A stretch of DNA of 64,000 bases from Parvibaculum sp963975745 (lineage in GTDB: Bacteria; Pseudomonadota; Alphaproteobacteria; Parvibaculales; Parvibaculaceae). How positions within the stretch are numbered: the stretch's first letter is position 1; each line of letters starts with the position of its first letter. The translations under genes were made by a program, and so were the position numbers. Shown piece by piece: positions 44,155 to 53,215 of the stretch. The stretch spans positions 1-64,000 of the forward strand of contig NZ_CAXBIB010000001.1 of assembly GCF_963975745.1 (NCBI RefSeq), in the 5' to 3' direction. The notes beneath the pieces are model-generated. The model was not told the DNA's origin, searched no databases, and saw only the letters and a list, made by a program, of their open reading frames with translations.

Positions 44155-46419
44155 ATGACCTACAGGCATCCATCGGGCGAGGAATTCGGCGGCGTCATCG
44201 GCCGCACCGTCGCGGAATCGACGCCTTGGTGGCCGGAGCCAAAACTGGCGGCCGGCACCCCCGATGTCGTGATGGTCGTGCTCGACGACACCGGCTTCGC
44301 CCATCTCGGCTGCTACGGCTCGACCATCGCCACTCCCAACATCGACGCGCTGGCCGCCAAAGGCGCGCGCTTCACCGGCTTCCACACCACCGCGCTCTGC
44401 TCGCCGACGCGTGCCTGCCTTCTGACCGGCCGCAACCATCATGCGGTCGGCATGCGCGGCGTCTCGAATTTCGACACCGGCTTTCCCAACATGCGCGGCG
44501 CGATCCCGAAAAGTGCCGCGACGCTGGCCGAGATCCTGCGCGACAAGGGCTATGCAACCTTCGCCGCCGGCAAATGGCATCTCGCGCCGATGAGCGAATG
44601 TTCGGCCGCCGGTCCCTTCGCCAACTGGCCGTTGCAAAAGGGCTTCGACCGCTATTACGGCTTCCTGCAGGGCGAAACCGATCAGTTCTATCCCGAGCTG
44701 ACGCATGACAATCACTTTGTAGATGTGCCGGGCCGCGCCGAGGACGGCTATCACGTCTCCGAAGACATCGTCGACCGTTCGGCAGGCATGATCCGCGACA
44801 TCGTCTCGCTTGTGCCCGAGCGCCCGTTCTTCCTCTATCTCGCCTTCGGCGCCATGCACGCGCCGCATCAGGCGCCGCAGGCCTATCTCGACAAATATCG
44901 CGGCAGGTTCGACGCCGGTTGGGATGTGGTGCGGGCGGAATGGTTCGAGCGCCAGAAGCAGATGGGCGTCATCCCGAAGGACACGGCGCTGGCACCGCGC
45001 AATCCCGGCGTTCGTCCGTGGGGGGAGCTTTCGTCGAACGAAAAGGCATTCGCCGCCCGGCTTCAGGAAGCCTTCGCCGCCATGCTCGAACACACCGATG
45101 TCCAGATCGGCCGACTGATCGACTTCCTGAAATCGATCGGCCGCTGGGACAACACGCTCTTCGTTCTGCTGTCCGACAATGGCGCCAGCCAGGAAGGCGG
45201 GCCGAAGGGCGTCTTCGACGAGATGAAATGGTTCAACGGCATGCCCGAAGATGTCGACGCGGCGGTCGCGCGCCTCGACGACATCGGCGGTCCCGAAAGC
45301 CACTGCAACATCCCCTGGGGCTGGGCGCAGGCCGGCAACACACCGCTGAAATGGTACAAACAGAACACCCATGGTGGCGGTGTCCGCGATCCGCTGATCA
45401 TGCACTTCCCGGCCGGCCTCGCCGCGCCTGGCGCCAGCCGCCGCCAGTTCTGCCACGCGGTCGACATCGCGCCGACCGTGCTCGACATCGTCGGCATCGA
45501 AACGCCCTCCGTCGTCGCCGGCGTGCCGCAAATGCCGGTGCATGGCGTCAGTCTCAAATCCGCCATCGCCGATCCTGAAGCAACGATTGCGCGCGGATCG
45601 CAGTTTTTCGAAATGCTCGGCCATCGCGGTATCTGGCAGGATGGCTGGAAGGCCGTGACGCGCCACGAACAGGGCAAGCCCTTCGACGAGGACCGCTGGG
45701 AACTCTACAACCTCGCCGAAGACTTCTCGGAGACCAACGACCTCGCCGCAAGCGAACCCGAACGGCTGAAGGCGCTGATCGATCTCTGGTGGGCCGAAGC
45801 CGAAGCACAGGGCGCGCTGCCGCTCGACGACCGCAACGGCCTCGCGCTCTTTGCCGCCTCGCGCCGTCCCGGCATGCCGACGTCGCGCCGCCGCTTCGTC
45901 TATCACCCGCCGGTCTCCCACATCGTCGCCGATGTCTGCCCGCCGGTTGCGCGCGGCTGGCGCATGACGGCCGACATCGATCATCCGGCGGGAAAGGGCG
46001 ACGGCGCCCTTGTCGCACGCGGCAGCATCAATTCGGGCTTCGTCCTCTACATCAGGGAAGGCCGGCCGCATTTCGACTACAACTGTTTCCACCAGCACAC
46101 GGTGGTCGCCGCTGCCGCGCCGCTCGCGCCGGGCGCACACATGATCGAGCTCGATGTCGCGCGCCGTCCCGATGGCGGCGGCGACGTCTCCCTGCTGGTC
46201 GATGGTCAGGAGGTCGCCGCCGGCACGATCCCGAAACTTCTCTTCATGATTTCTTCCACCGGCATGGATATCGGCCGCAGCCTCTCGCCGGTCTGCCACG
46301 ATTACGTCGAGCCCTTCGCCTGGCCGGGCCGGATACGCACCGTCATCTTCGACATCCCCGCCCATGAGCGCCGGGGCGAAGCCGTCGCCCAGGTCCGTGC
46401 CGCCATGTCGCAGCAATAG
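44155..46419 (+). CDS. Arylsulfatase
   Basis: A 754-residue type I sulfatase that would cleave sulfate esters. The active-site signature CSPTRACLLTGR (Cys at 82 becomes formylglycine) is intact, with metal ligands in VVLDDTGFAHLGCYG and LSDNGASQEGG and the catalytic His in NTHGGGVRDPLI. No signal peptide is visible, so it is probably cytoplasmic or exported only after other processing. The last 200 residues (GSINSGFVLYIREGRPHFDY...) form the beta-rich C-terminal domain of long arylsulfatases. Strong gggaggg before ATG. The formylglycine-generating enzyme is not in this window. Confidence 0.92.
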   Translation: MTYRHPSGEEFGGVIGRTVAESTPWWPEPKLAAGTPDVVMVVLDDTGFAHLGCYGSTIATPNIDALAAKGARFTGFHTTALCSPTRACLLTGRNHHAVGMRGVSNFDTGFPNMRGAIPKSAATLAEILRDKGYATFAAGKWHLAPMSECSAAGPFANWPLQKGFDRYYGFLQGETDQFYPELTHDNHFVDVPGRAEDGYHVSEDIVDRSAGMIRDIVSLVPERPFFLYLAFGAMHAPHQAPQAYLDKYRGRFDAGWDVVRAEWFERQKQMGVIPKDTALAPRNPGVRPWGELSSNEKAFAARLQEAFAAMLEHTDVQIGRLIDFLKSIGRWDNTLFVLLSDNGASQEGGPKGVFDEMKWFNGMPEDVDAAVARLDDIGGPESHCNIPWGWAQAGNTPLKWYKQNTHGGGVRDPLIMHFPAGLAAPGASRRQFCHAVDIAPTVLDIVGIETPSVVAGVPQMPVHGVSLKSAIADPEATIARGSQFFEMLGHRGIWQDGWKAVTRHEQGKPFDEDRWELYNLAEDFSETNDLAASEPERLKALIDLWWAEAEAQGALPLDDRNGLALFAASRRPGMPTSRRRFVYHPPVSHIVADVCPPVARGWRMTADIDHPAGKGDGALVARGSINSGFVLYIREGRPHFDYNCFHQHTVVAAAAPLAPGAHMIELDVARRPDGGGDVSLLVDGQEVAAGTIPKLLFMISSTGMDIGRSLSPVCHDYVEPFAWPGRIRTVIFDIPAHERRGEAVAQVRAAMSQQ

Positions 46420-46538
46420 GAGAGGGGGACGATCGACGTCATCAGGGGCGGGCCTTGCCCTGTCGTTCGCGCGACCGGCCTGCAATTTTGGACCGCGGCG
46501 CCCATTGGCCGCCGCAATTGCGGGCCTATAGTGGCGAC

Positions 46539-48065
46539 ATGACATCCGCCGCCGATTCCCTGTCGCCTGAAATCCTCTCGGGCGCGCTGCTGACCACCGC
46601 CGAGATGGGACGCGCCGACGCGCTGACAATTGCGCGCGGCCGTCCGGGATCCGTCCTGATGGAAAATGCCGGCCGCGCCGTGGCCGAAGCGGTGACCGCT
46701 CGCTTTCCGCCGGGCCCCGTCGCGGTGCTTTGCGGGCCGGGCAACAATGGCGGCGACGGTTTCGTCGCCGCGCGCCTGCTTGCCGAACAGGGCTGGCCGG
46801 TGACGCTCTTCCTGCTCGGCCCGCGCGACGGCCTGAAAGGCGACGCCGCCGAGGCGGCCGCCCGCTGGCCGGGCGAGATGCGCCCGCTGACCGCCGATGC
46901 CGCCGACGGCGCCGCCCTCGTCATCGACGCGATCTTCGGCGCCGGCCTCGCCCGCGACGTCGACGGCATCGTCGCCGAACTGATCGACCGCGTCGCGGCC
47001 GCCGGCCTGCCGGTCGCCGCCGTCGATGTGCCGACCGGTCTCGACGGCGACAGCGGTCAGCCGCGCGGTACGGCCTTCAAGGCAACGCTGACCGTCACCT
47101 TCTTCCGACTGAAGCCCGGTCATCTGCTGCTGCCGGGCCGCCGTCTCTGCGGCGAGTTGAAGGTCGCCGATATCGGCATCCCGTCCGACGTGCTGGGCGA
47201 GATCGCGCCGCAGACCTTCATCGACCATCCGCCGCTCTGGGCGGCCGACTTTCCGCGCCCTTCGGTTGACGGCCACAAATACACCCGCGGCCATGCCGTC
47301 GTCGTCTCGGGCGGCGCGGCGCATACGGGCGCGGCGCGGCTTGCCGCGCGCGGCGCCTTGCGGGCAGGGGCGGGCCTGGTCACCGTCGCGACGCCGCCCG
47401 CGGCGCTGCTTGTCAATGCGGCGCATCTGACCGCCATCATGCTGGCGCCCTTCGACGGTGCCGACGGCTTGACCGCCATCCTCGAGGACAAGCGCAAGAA
47501 CGCATTGCTGATCGGCCCCGGCGCGGGCGTCGGCGCGGCGACGCGCGAAAACGTGCTGGCGGCGCTGCTGTCCGGCGCCGCGATGGTGCTCGACGCCGAT
47601 GCGCTGACCGCCTTCGCCGAAATCCCGCGCGACCTCTTCGTCGCCATCAAGGGCTATTTCGCCGGTCCCGTCGTGCTGACGCCGCATGAGGGCGAATTCG
47701 CGCGGCTCTTCCCGGCATTGGCCGCCTCCGGCGAGAGCAAACTCGTCCGTGCACGGCGCGCCGCCGCCGAAGCCGGTGCCGTCATCGTGCTGAAAGGCGC
47801 CGACACCGTCATCGCCGCGCCCGACGGCCGTGCCGCCATCAATATCAATGCCGGTCCCGAACTGGCCACCGCCGGTTCCGGCGACGTGCTGGGCGGCATC
47901 GTGCTCGGCCTTCTGGCACAGGGCATGCCGCCATTCGAGGCCGCCGCCGCCGGCGTCTGGCTGCATGGCGAGGCCGGCGCCGCCTTCGGGCCCGGTCTGA
48001 TCGCCGAGGATATTCCCGAAATGCTGCCCGCCGTTCTGCGCGACCTGCCGGCCGAACTCGGCTGA
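46539..48065 (+). CDS. nnr: Bifunctional NAD(P)H-hydrate epimerase/dehydratase
   Basis: Repairs hydrated NAD(P)H. The 508-residue product has the epimerase domain (YjeF_N; GPGNNGGDGFVAARLL, DAIFGAGLARDVDG, AVDVPTGLDGDSG) and the ADP-dependent dehydratase domain (GHAVVVSGGAAHTGAARLAA, VLTPHEGEFARLFP, VLKGADTVIAAPDG, ELATAGSGDVLGGIV). The fusion is the normal bacterial form. ATG at 46539. In many alphaproteobacteria nnr is near glnB, as it roughly is here. Confidence 0.94.
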   Translation: MTSAADSLSPEILSGALLTTAEMGRADALTIARGRPGSVLMENAGRAVAEAVTARFPPGPVAVLCGPGNNGGDGFVAARLLAEQGWPVTLFLLGPRDGLKGDAAEAAARWPGEMRPLTADAADGAALVIDAIFGAGLARDVDGIVAELIDRVAAAGLPVAAVDVPTGLDGDSGQPRGTAFKATLTVTFFRLKPGHLLLPGRRLCGELKVADIGIPSDVLGEIAPQTFIDHPPLWAADFPRPSVDGHKYTRGHAVVVSGGAAHTGAARLAARGALRAGAGLVTVATPPAALLVNAAHLTAIMLAPFDGADGLTAILEDKRKNALLIGPGAGVGAATRENVLAALLSGAAMVLDADALTAFAEIPRDLFVAIKGYFAGPVVLTPHEGEFARLFPALAASGESKLVRARRAAAEAGAVIVLKGADTVIAAPDGRAAININAGPELATAGSGDVLGGIVLGLLAQGMPPFEAAAAGVWLHGEAGAAFGPGLIAEDIPEMLPAVLRDLPAELG

Positions 48066-48136
48066 CCTCGTCTTTGTCCGATAAACCCGGGGACAAGATT
48101 ATTCTGGTCCCGCCCGCGTAGCCGCCGCCGGAGCCT

Positions 48137-48175
48137 TTGTGACAGTTCCGTGACAGTTGCGTGACAGAGGGGGGG
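48137..48175. repeat. Iteron-like array: three TGACAG units, 11-bp period (copy 2)
   Basis: The sequence reads tttgTGACAGttccgTGACAGttgcgTGACAGagggggggt. It repeats the array at 4591-4629 with the same period, order and trailing G-run. It lies about 115 bases upstream of the tRNA-Leu gene. Confidence 0.8.
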
Positions 48176-48289
48176 TCTGCTGCTGTTTTCCGCTGTGCTC
48201 TTTTGCTGGCAATCGCCCGAACCCCTTGATATAGAGAGCGCCAAATTGGGGAGCGGCTGGCTCTTGTCGGGCCTCGTCGTCGGCCCATG

Positions 48290-48374
<85 letters not shown>

Positions 48375-48408
48375 GACCGAAACCCCTTGAAATACAATGG
48401 ATTGGAAG

Positions 48409-49878
48409 ATGCAGGTCACGGTCACCAACACGGACGGTCTGAAGCGCGAATTGAAGATTCAGGTTCCCGCACAGGATCTCGAAGCCCGCCTCGGCGCCAA
48501 GCTCGAGGAGATGAAAAACCAGGTTCGCCTCAAGGGCTTCCGTCCCGGCAAGGTGCCGGTCAGCCATTTGCGCAAGACCTTCGGCAAGCAGGTCATGGGC
48601 GAAATCATCCAGGAAGCCGTCGGCGAGTCGAGCCAGAAAGCGCTGGCCGATGAAGCACTTAGGCCGGCCTTTCAACCCTCGATCGATCTTGAGGGCGAGA
48701 TTCAGGAAGTGATGGACGGCAAGGCCGACCTCACCTTCAAGATGAGCTTCGAGGTTGTGCCGACCTTCGATCTTGCAGATTTTTCAAAGGTTTCCGTCGA
48801 ACGCCTCGTGGCCGAGGTGAAGGACGCCGACATCGACGAAGCGCTGAAGCGGCTTGCCGAGAACCAGAAGAATTTCGAACCCCGCGCCGAAGGTGCCAAG
48901 GCCGAAGACGGCGACCTGCTGACGATCGACTTCGTCGGCAAGATCGACGGCGTCGCCTTTGACGGTGGCTCGGCCGAAGACGCCAATCTCGAACTGGGTT
49001 CGGGCCGCTTCATTCCGGGCTTCGAGGAACAGCTCGTCGGCGTCAAGGTCGGCGACGAAAAGACCGTCAATGTGACCTTCCCGGCCGAATACGGCGCCGA
49101 ACAGCTCGCCGGCAAGGACGCGGTCTTCGACGTTAAGGTCAAGGAAGTCAAGGCACCGGCCGAGGTCGCGATCGACGACGAACTGGCCAAGCGCTTCGGT
49201 TTCGACGCGCTCGACAAGCTGCGCGAAGCGCTCGCCGAACAGATCAAATCGGACTATACGCGCATGTCGCGTGCCCATATGAAGCGCGCCATGCTCGACA
49301 AGCTCGACGAACTGCATGATTTCGAACTCCCACCCTCGATGGTCGAGCAGGAATTCGAACAGATCTGGCAGCAGTTCCAGCACGAGCTCAGCCACCAGAA
49401 CAAGACGGCCGACGATCTCGACGAACCCGAGGACGAGGTGAAGGCCGAATACCGCAAGATCGCCGAGCGCCGCGTTCGCCTCGGTCTGGTGCTGGCCGAA
49501 GTCGGCGAGAAGAACAGCATCTCGGTCACCGAGCAGGAACTGAGCCAGGCGCTGGCCGAACGCGCCCGCCAGTTCCCCGGTCAGGAACGGCAGCTTTATC
49601 AGTACTACCAGCAGAACCCGCAAGCCGTGCAGGAACTGCGCGCGCCGATCTTCGAAGACAAGGTCGTCGACTTCATCGCCGAACTGGCCGATGTCACGGA
49701 CAAGCCCGTGAGCCGTGACGAACTTTTCGCGGACCCCGATGCTGAAGAGCATGTCCACGACGAGAACTGCGACCATGACCACGACCATGATCATGGCGAG
49801 GCGAAGCCGGCAAAAAAGGCCGCCGCCAAAAAGCCCGCCGCGAAGAAGCCGGCCACCAAGAAAAAGAAGGAAGACTGA
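48409..49878 (+). CDS. tig: Trigger factor
   Basis: Ribosome-bound chaperone with prolyl isomerase activity. The 489-residue product has the ribosome-binding domain (MQVTVTNTDGLKRELKI, GFRPGKVPVSHLRKTFG is the ribosome-contact signature), an FKBP-type PPIase domain (DGDLLTIDFVGKIDGVAFDGG) and a long helical C-terminal domain. Beyond the usual end it has a His/Asp-rich cluster (EEHVHDENCDHDHDHDHG) and a Lys/Ala-rich tail. ATG at 48409 starts the conserved sequence; an ATG at 48397 is also possible. It lies just after tRNA-Leu and ends with a terminator. Confidence 0.95.
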   Translation: MQVTVTNTDGLKRELKIQVPAQDLEARLGAKLEEMKNQVRLKGFRPGKVPVSHLRKTFGKQVMGEIIQEAVGESSQKALADEALRPAFQPSIDLEGEIQEVMDGKADLTFKMSFEVVPTFDLADFSKVSVERLVAEVKDADIDEALKRLAENQKNFEPRAEGAKAEDGDLLTIDFVGKIDGVAFDGGSAEDANLELGSGRFIPGFEEQLVGVKVGDEKTVNVTFPAEYGAEQLAGKDAVFDVKVKEVKAPAEVAIDDELAKRFGFDALDKLREALAEQIKSDYTRMSRAHMKRAMLDKLDELHDFELPPSMVEQEFEQIWQQFQHELSHQNKTADDLDEPEDEVKAEYRKIAERRVRLGLVLAEVGEKNSISVTEQELSQALAERARQFPGQERQLYQYYQQNPQAVQELRAPIFEDKVVDFIAELADVTDKPVSRDELFADPDAEEHVHDENCDHDHDHDHGEAKPAKKAAAKKPAAKKPATKKKKED

Positions 49879-50177
49879 CGCGCATGATGCGTTGACGGCA
49901 AAGGCCCGGAGCAACCCTCCGGGCCTTTGTCGTTTCCGCCGCCGCATTGTCGCCGCAATTCAATCCGCGCGCATCGAGGCGCATTAGGAATTTGTTAGCA
50001 AAAAACTTTGCCGACGACCCAAATACCTGTTGCGCAGACTCATCGATACCTATATCTCCGCGCATCACAAGACGCACACGCACGTGCCACTGGCCCCTGG
50101 CAGGTTTATGCAACGACGGAAGCGTCCTTTTTGGATCACGCCGGTCTGAGTACCGGGTCTGAAAAAGGGTGTTGACG
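49879..50177. other. Gap with tig terminator and a possible 5' leader for the decarboxylase gene
   Basis: A terminator lies at 49900-49928. The following 250 bases hold no gene but contain short pairable elements (TGCCA...TGGCA near 50093-50102, GCGTCC-ttttt-GGA near 50123) in front of a gene whose homologues in this class are preceded by the speF RNA motif. I cannot confirm that fold by eye. Confidence 0.4.
49900..49928 (+). terminator. Terminator of tig
   Basis: The 12-bp stem AAAGGCCCGGAG / CTCCGGGCCTTT with loop CAACC starts 22 bases after the tig stop. The T-run is short. Confidence 0.85.
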
Positions 50178-51461
50178 ATGTTCGCCTCCGAGCAGGGCCG
50201 CCGTGCCCGTTCGCGCTCCTCTTCCAAAGCAATCGCAAAGTCCGTTCCGTCCGCGAAGGCGGGCAAGGGCCGCAAGCCACGCTTGCGTCTTGTGCCGCAG
50301 GCGGCCGAGTTGCCGCTGGAACGCGGTGGGCTGCCACCCAAGATTGCCCGCTACATCGCGACGGCCGAGCTGCCGTCGCCCTGTCTTATCGTTGATGTCG
50401 ACATCGTCGCGCACAATTTCGAGGAGCTGGCCCGCTCGCTTCCCGAAGCGCGCATCTTCTATGCGGTGAAGGCCAACCCCGCCGACGAAATCGTCGCGCG
50501 CCTCGCGCGTCTCGGTTCGGCCTTCGATACGGCCAGCATGGGCGAGATCGATCTCTGCCTCAGCCATGGCGTGTCGCCCGACCGTCTCTCCTTCGGCAAC
50601 ACAATCAAGAAGGAGCGCGACATCGCCGCGGCTTACGCCAAGGGTGTGCGTATGTTCGCCTTCGACAGCCGGCCGGAACTCGAGAAAATCGCCCGTGTTG
50701 CACCGGGGTCTAAGGTCTATTGCCGCGTGCTGATGGAGTGCGACGGTGCCGAATGGCCGCTTTCGCGCAAGTTCGGATGTGAGCCCGCAATGGCCGTCGA
50801 CCTGCTGGCCGGCGCGAAGGCCCTCGGACTGGATGCCTATGGACTCTCCTTCCATGTCGGCTCGCAGCAGACCGATCTGACACAGTATGACAAGGCGCTT
50901 GCGCTCTCGGTTTCGCTCTTCCGCGACCTCGCGGCGCGCGGTGTGACGCTGCGCATGGTCAACATGGGCGGCGGCTTTCCCTCGCGCTATCGCACGGACG
51001 TGCCTTCGATTCCGGCCTATGGAGCCGCGATCCGCGAGGCGCTCGCGCGTCACTTCGGCGACAGCATGCCTGAGGTGATTGTCGAGCCGGGCCGCGGGGT
51101 CGTCGGCGACGCCGGCGTGATCCAGGCCGAGATCGTTCTGGTCTCGGAGAAGGGCGGAGACGACGACCGACGATGGGTCTATCTCGACGCCGGCAAGTTC
51201 CACGGCCTGGCCGAGACCATGGACGAGGCGATCAAGTACCGCCTGCTGACCTCGCGGGATGGCGGTGAGACGTCGCCGGTCGTACTGGCCGGGCCGACCT
51301 GCGACAGCGCCGACATTCTCTACGAGAAGACGGACTATCGCCTGCCGACGGCACTGGTTGCCGGCGACAAGGTCTGGATACTGGCAACGGGCGCTTACAC
51401 AACGACCTATTCGGCCGTCGGCTTCAACGGCTTCCCGCCGCTTGCCAGCGTCTGTATCTGA
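50178..51461 (+). CDS. Type III PLP decarboxylase (ornithine/lysine decarboxylase family)
   Basis: A PLP enzyme of the eukaryotic-type ornithine decarboxylase group (alanine racemase fold), probably making putrescine or cadaverine. The 427-residue product has an N-terminal basic extension of about 55 residues, then the core: PLP lysine in IFYAVKANPADE, FDTASMGEIDLCL, LSFHVGSQQTD, NMGGGFPSRY, VEPGRGVVGDAG and the closing Cys in LAGPTCDSADILY. This is the speF-type decarboxylase of alphaproteobacteria; whether it prefers ornithine or lysine cannot be told. ATG at 50178 with aaaggg upstream; GTG 50169 and TTG 50172 are alternatives. Confidence 0.88.
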   Translation: MFASEQGRRARSRSSSKAIAKSVPSAKAGKGRKPRLRLVPQAAELPLERGGLPPKIARYIATAELPSPCLIVDVDIVAHNFEELARSLPEARIFYAVKANPADEIVARLARLGSAFDTASMGEIDLCLSHGVSPDRLSFGNTIKKERDIAAAYAKGVRMFAFDSRPELEKIARVAPGSKVYCRVLMECDGAEWPLSRKFGCEPAMAVDLLAGAKALGLDAYGLSFHVGSQQTDLTQYDKALALSVSLFRDLAARGVTLRMVNMGGGFPSRYRTDVPSIPAYGAAIREALARHFGDSMPEVIVEPGRGVVGDAGVIQAEIVLVSEKGGDDDRRWVYLDAGKFHGLAETMDEAIKYRLLTSRDGGETSPVVLAGPTCDSADILYEKTDYRLPTALVAGDKVWILATGAYTTTYSAVGFNGFPPLASVCI

Positions 51462-51551
51462 GGTCGGAAGAAGCTCGCTCACACACATTTCATGGTGGAA
51501 CGGCCGCGCGGGCAGATCGCGCCGCCGCCGTTGCATCGCATGGAAACGGAC

Positions 51552-52064
51552 ATGAAGATCGTCACCGAAAAGACAATTCACAATACCGAGGTCGAGCGGC
51601 TGGTCGCCGAGGCTTTCGGCCCGGAACGCTTCGCGAAGGCAGTCTACCGGCTGCGCGAAGGTGTTGCGCATGATGCGTCTCTGGCGCTGGTCGCTATCGA
51701 TCGAAGCGTGGTGGTTGGCACCTTGCGCTTCTGGCCGGTCGAGATCGCTGGCGGCACGCCGGCCTTGTTGCTCGGTCCGCTGGTGACCGCACCCGACCGA
51801 CAAGGCGAGGGGATCGGCAGCCGCCTGATGCGCGCCGGCCTTGCGCGCGCGGCCGCGCAGGGGCACCGCATCGTCGTGCTGGTGGGCGACGAGCCCTACT
51901 ACCGCCGCTTCGGTTTTGTGCGGTCGCTGGCGCGGCGCCTGGACCTGCCGGGACAGTACGACGCTGCCCGATTTCTGGCGCGCGAACTGGTTTCCGGCGC
52001 GCTGTCGGGGGTTTGTGGGCTGATCGGCCTGCCGGACAGGCAGGTACTGGATAAGGTTGCCTGA
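51552..52064 (+). CDS. GNAT family N-acetyltransferase
   Basis: A 170-residue GNAT acetyltransferase (YhbS/COG3153-like). Acetyl-CoA segment LVTAPDRQGEGIGSRLMRAGL contains the RxGxGxA-type loop (RQGEGIG), with GTLRFWPVEIAGG and GDEPYYRRFGFV before and after. Start not certain: ATG at 51552 (MKIVTEKT) fits the family, ATGs at 51540 and 51492 are open. It lies 90 bases after the decarboxylase gene. In other alphaproteobacteria the same pair occurs, so a role in polyamine modification is possible but unproven. Confidence 0.82.
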   Translation: MKIVTEKTIHNTEVERLVAEAFGPERFAKAVYRLREGVAHDASLALVAIDRSVVVGTLRFWPVEIAGGTPALLLGPLVTAPDRQGEGIGSRLMRAGLARAAAQGHRIVVLVGDEPYYRRFGFVRSLARRLDLPGQYDAARFLARELVSGALSGVCGLIGLPDRQVLDKVA

Positions 52065-52127
52065 CGCTGCGGCAATAGTCCCTTTGACGCAGGGGGCGAA
52101 ATCGACCGCAACTGACCTTATATTGGT

Positions 52128-52156
52128 CTTGCGCTAGAGTTCGGAACCGTCCATTT
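52128..52156 (+). promoter_or_regulatory. Candidate sigma-32-type promoter of clpP
   Basis: CTTGCGC is followed after 14 bases by GTCCATTT, close to the heat-shock pattern CTTGAAA-N13-15-CCCCATNT. It lies about 100 bases before the clpP ATG. Heat-shock control of clpP is well known. Confidence 0.5.
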
Positions 52157-52254
52157 ACCGAATCAGGATATTCCGGTTCTACGCGATTCCTGGCGGGCAC
52201 CGCGATTCCGACGCTCGCATATCGCAGGAAACAGGCCGACGCTCAGGAGACATA

Positions 52255-52887
52255 ATGAAAGACCCCATCGAAACCTACATGAACCTCGTGCCGATGGTGG
52301 TCGAACAGACCAATCGCGGCGAGCGCGCCTACGATATCTTTTCGCGCCTGTTGAAGGAGCACATTATCTTCGTCGCCGGCCCTGTCGAAGACGGCATGGC
52401 AATGCTTGTGACGGCGCAGCTTCTCTTCCTCGAGGCGGAAAACCCCAAAAAAGAAATCTCGATGTACATCAATTCGCCGGGCGGCATCGTGACCTCGGGG
52501 CTTGCAATCTACGATACGATGCAGCACGTCCGCCCGCCGATTTCGACGGTATGCATGGGGCAGGCGGCATCGATGGGATCGCTTCTGCTTGCGGCTGGCG
52601 AAAAAGGCATGCGTTTCGCGCTTCCGAATGCGCGCATTATGGTTCATCAGCCATCGGGCGGCTTTCAGGGGCAGGCGACGGATATCGAAATCCATGCTCG
52701 CGAAACGATCGCGATTCGCGAGCGCCTTAACAACATCTACGTGAAGCACACCGGCCAGAGCCTCAAGGTCGTCGAAGACGCCCTCGAACGTGACAATTTC
52801 ATGAGTCCCGAACGCGCCCAGGAATTCGGCATTATCGATCATGTCGGGGTTGTGCGTCCGGCGGCAGACGAAGGCAAAAAGGCCTGA
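52255..52887 (+). CDS. clpP: ATP-dependent Clp protease proteolytic subunit
   Basis: Proteolytic chamber of ClpXP/ClpAP. The 210-residue product has the serine protease triad: Ser106 in GQAASMGSLLL, His131 in IMVHQPSGG, and Asp in the NFMSPERAQEFGIID region. NTRGERAYDIFSRLLK-like N-terminus (TNRGERAYDIFSRLL) and YINSPGGIVTSGLAIYDTM are standard. ATG at 52255 after caggagac. clpX follows after 328 bases, so they may be transcribed separately. Confidence 0.97.
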   Translation: MKDPIETYMNLVPMVVEQTNRGERAYDIFSRLLKEHIIFVAGPVEDGMAMLVTAQLLFLEAENPKKEISMYINSPGGIVTSGLAIYDTMQHVRPPISTVCMGQAASMGSLLLAAGEKGMRFALPNARIMVHQPSGGFQGQATDIEIHARETIAIRERLNNIYVKHTGQSLKVVEDALERDNFMSPERAQEFGIIDHVGVVRPAADEGKKA

Positions 52888-53215
52888 AACAGACGCTTTC
52901 CAGCCGGGGGGCACTTGCCGGCCAGGATGCAGGTTCAGCAGGGTTTTGCGTCAGGAGCGGGGGAATCGGGCTCTTTGGAGGCTACCCCGCCGCGACGGAA
53001 AGGCACCGCTGCGCCGTTATGAGGGGTAATGAAATGTTGATCCCTCAGCGAATAACATGCTCGTATGTCTCAATGATGAACGGCGATACATCCGGTTTTC
53101 ATACAGTCGCGTATAGAAAATATGGATGGCTTGATCGGGCATCGGAAGGCGGGCACGGTCGGTCCAGGGCGCTTGATGAGACCCGATCCGGCTTGCGGGT
53201 TACTAAGGAGTTTTT
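52888..53215. other. Intergenic region between clpP and clpX
   Basis: No gene is supported in these 328 bases. I did not find a convincing terminator for clpP or a clear promoter for clpX; an AT-rich part lies around 53036-53130. Confidence 0.6.
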
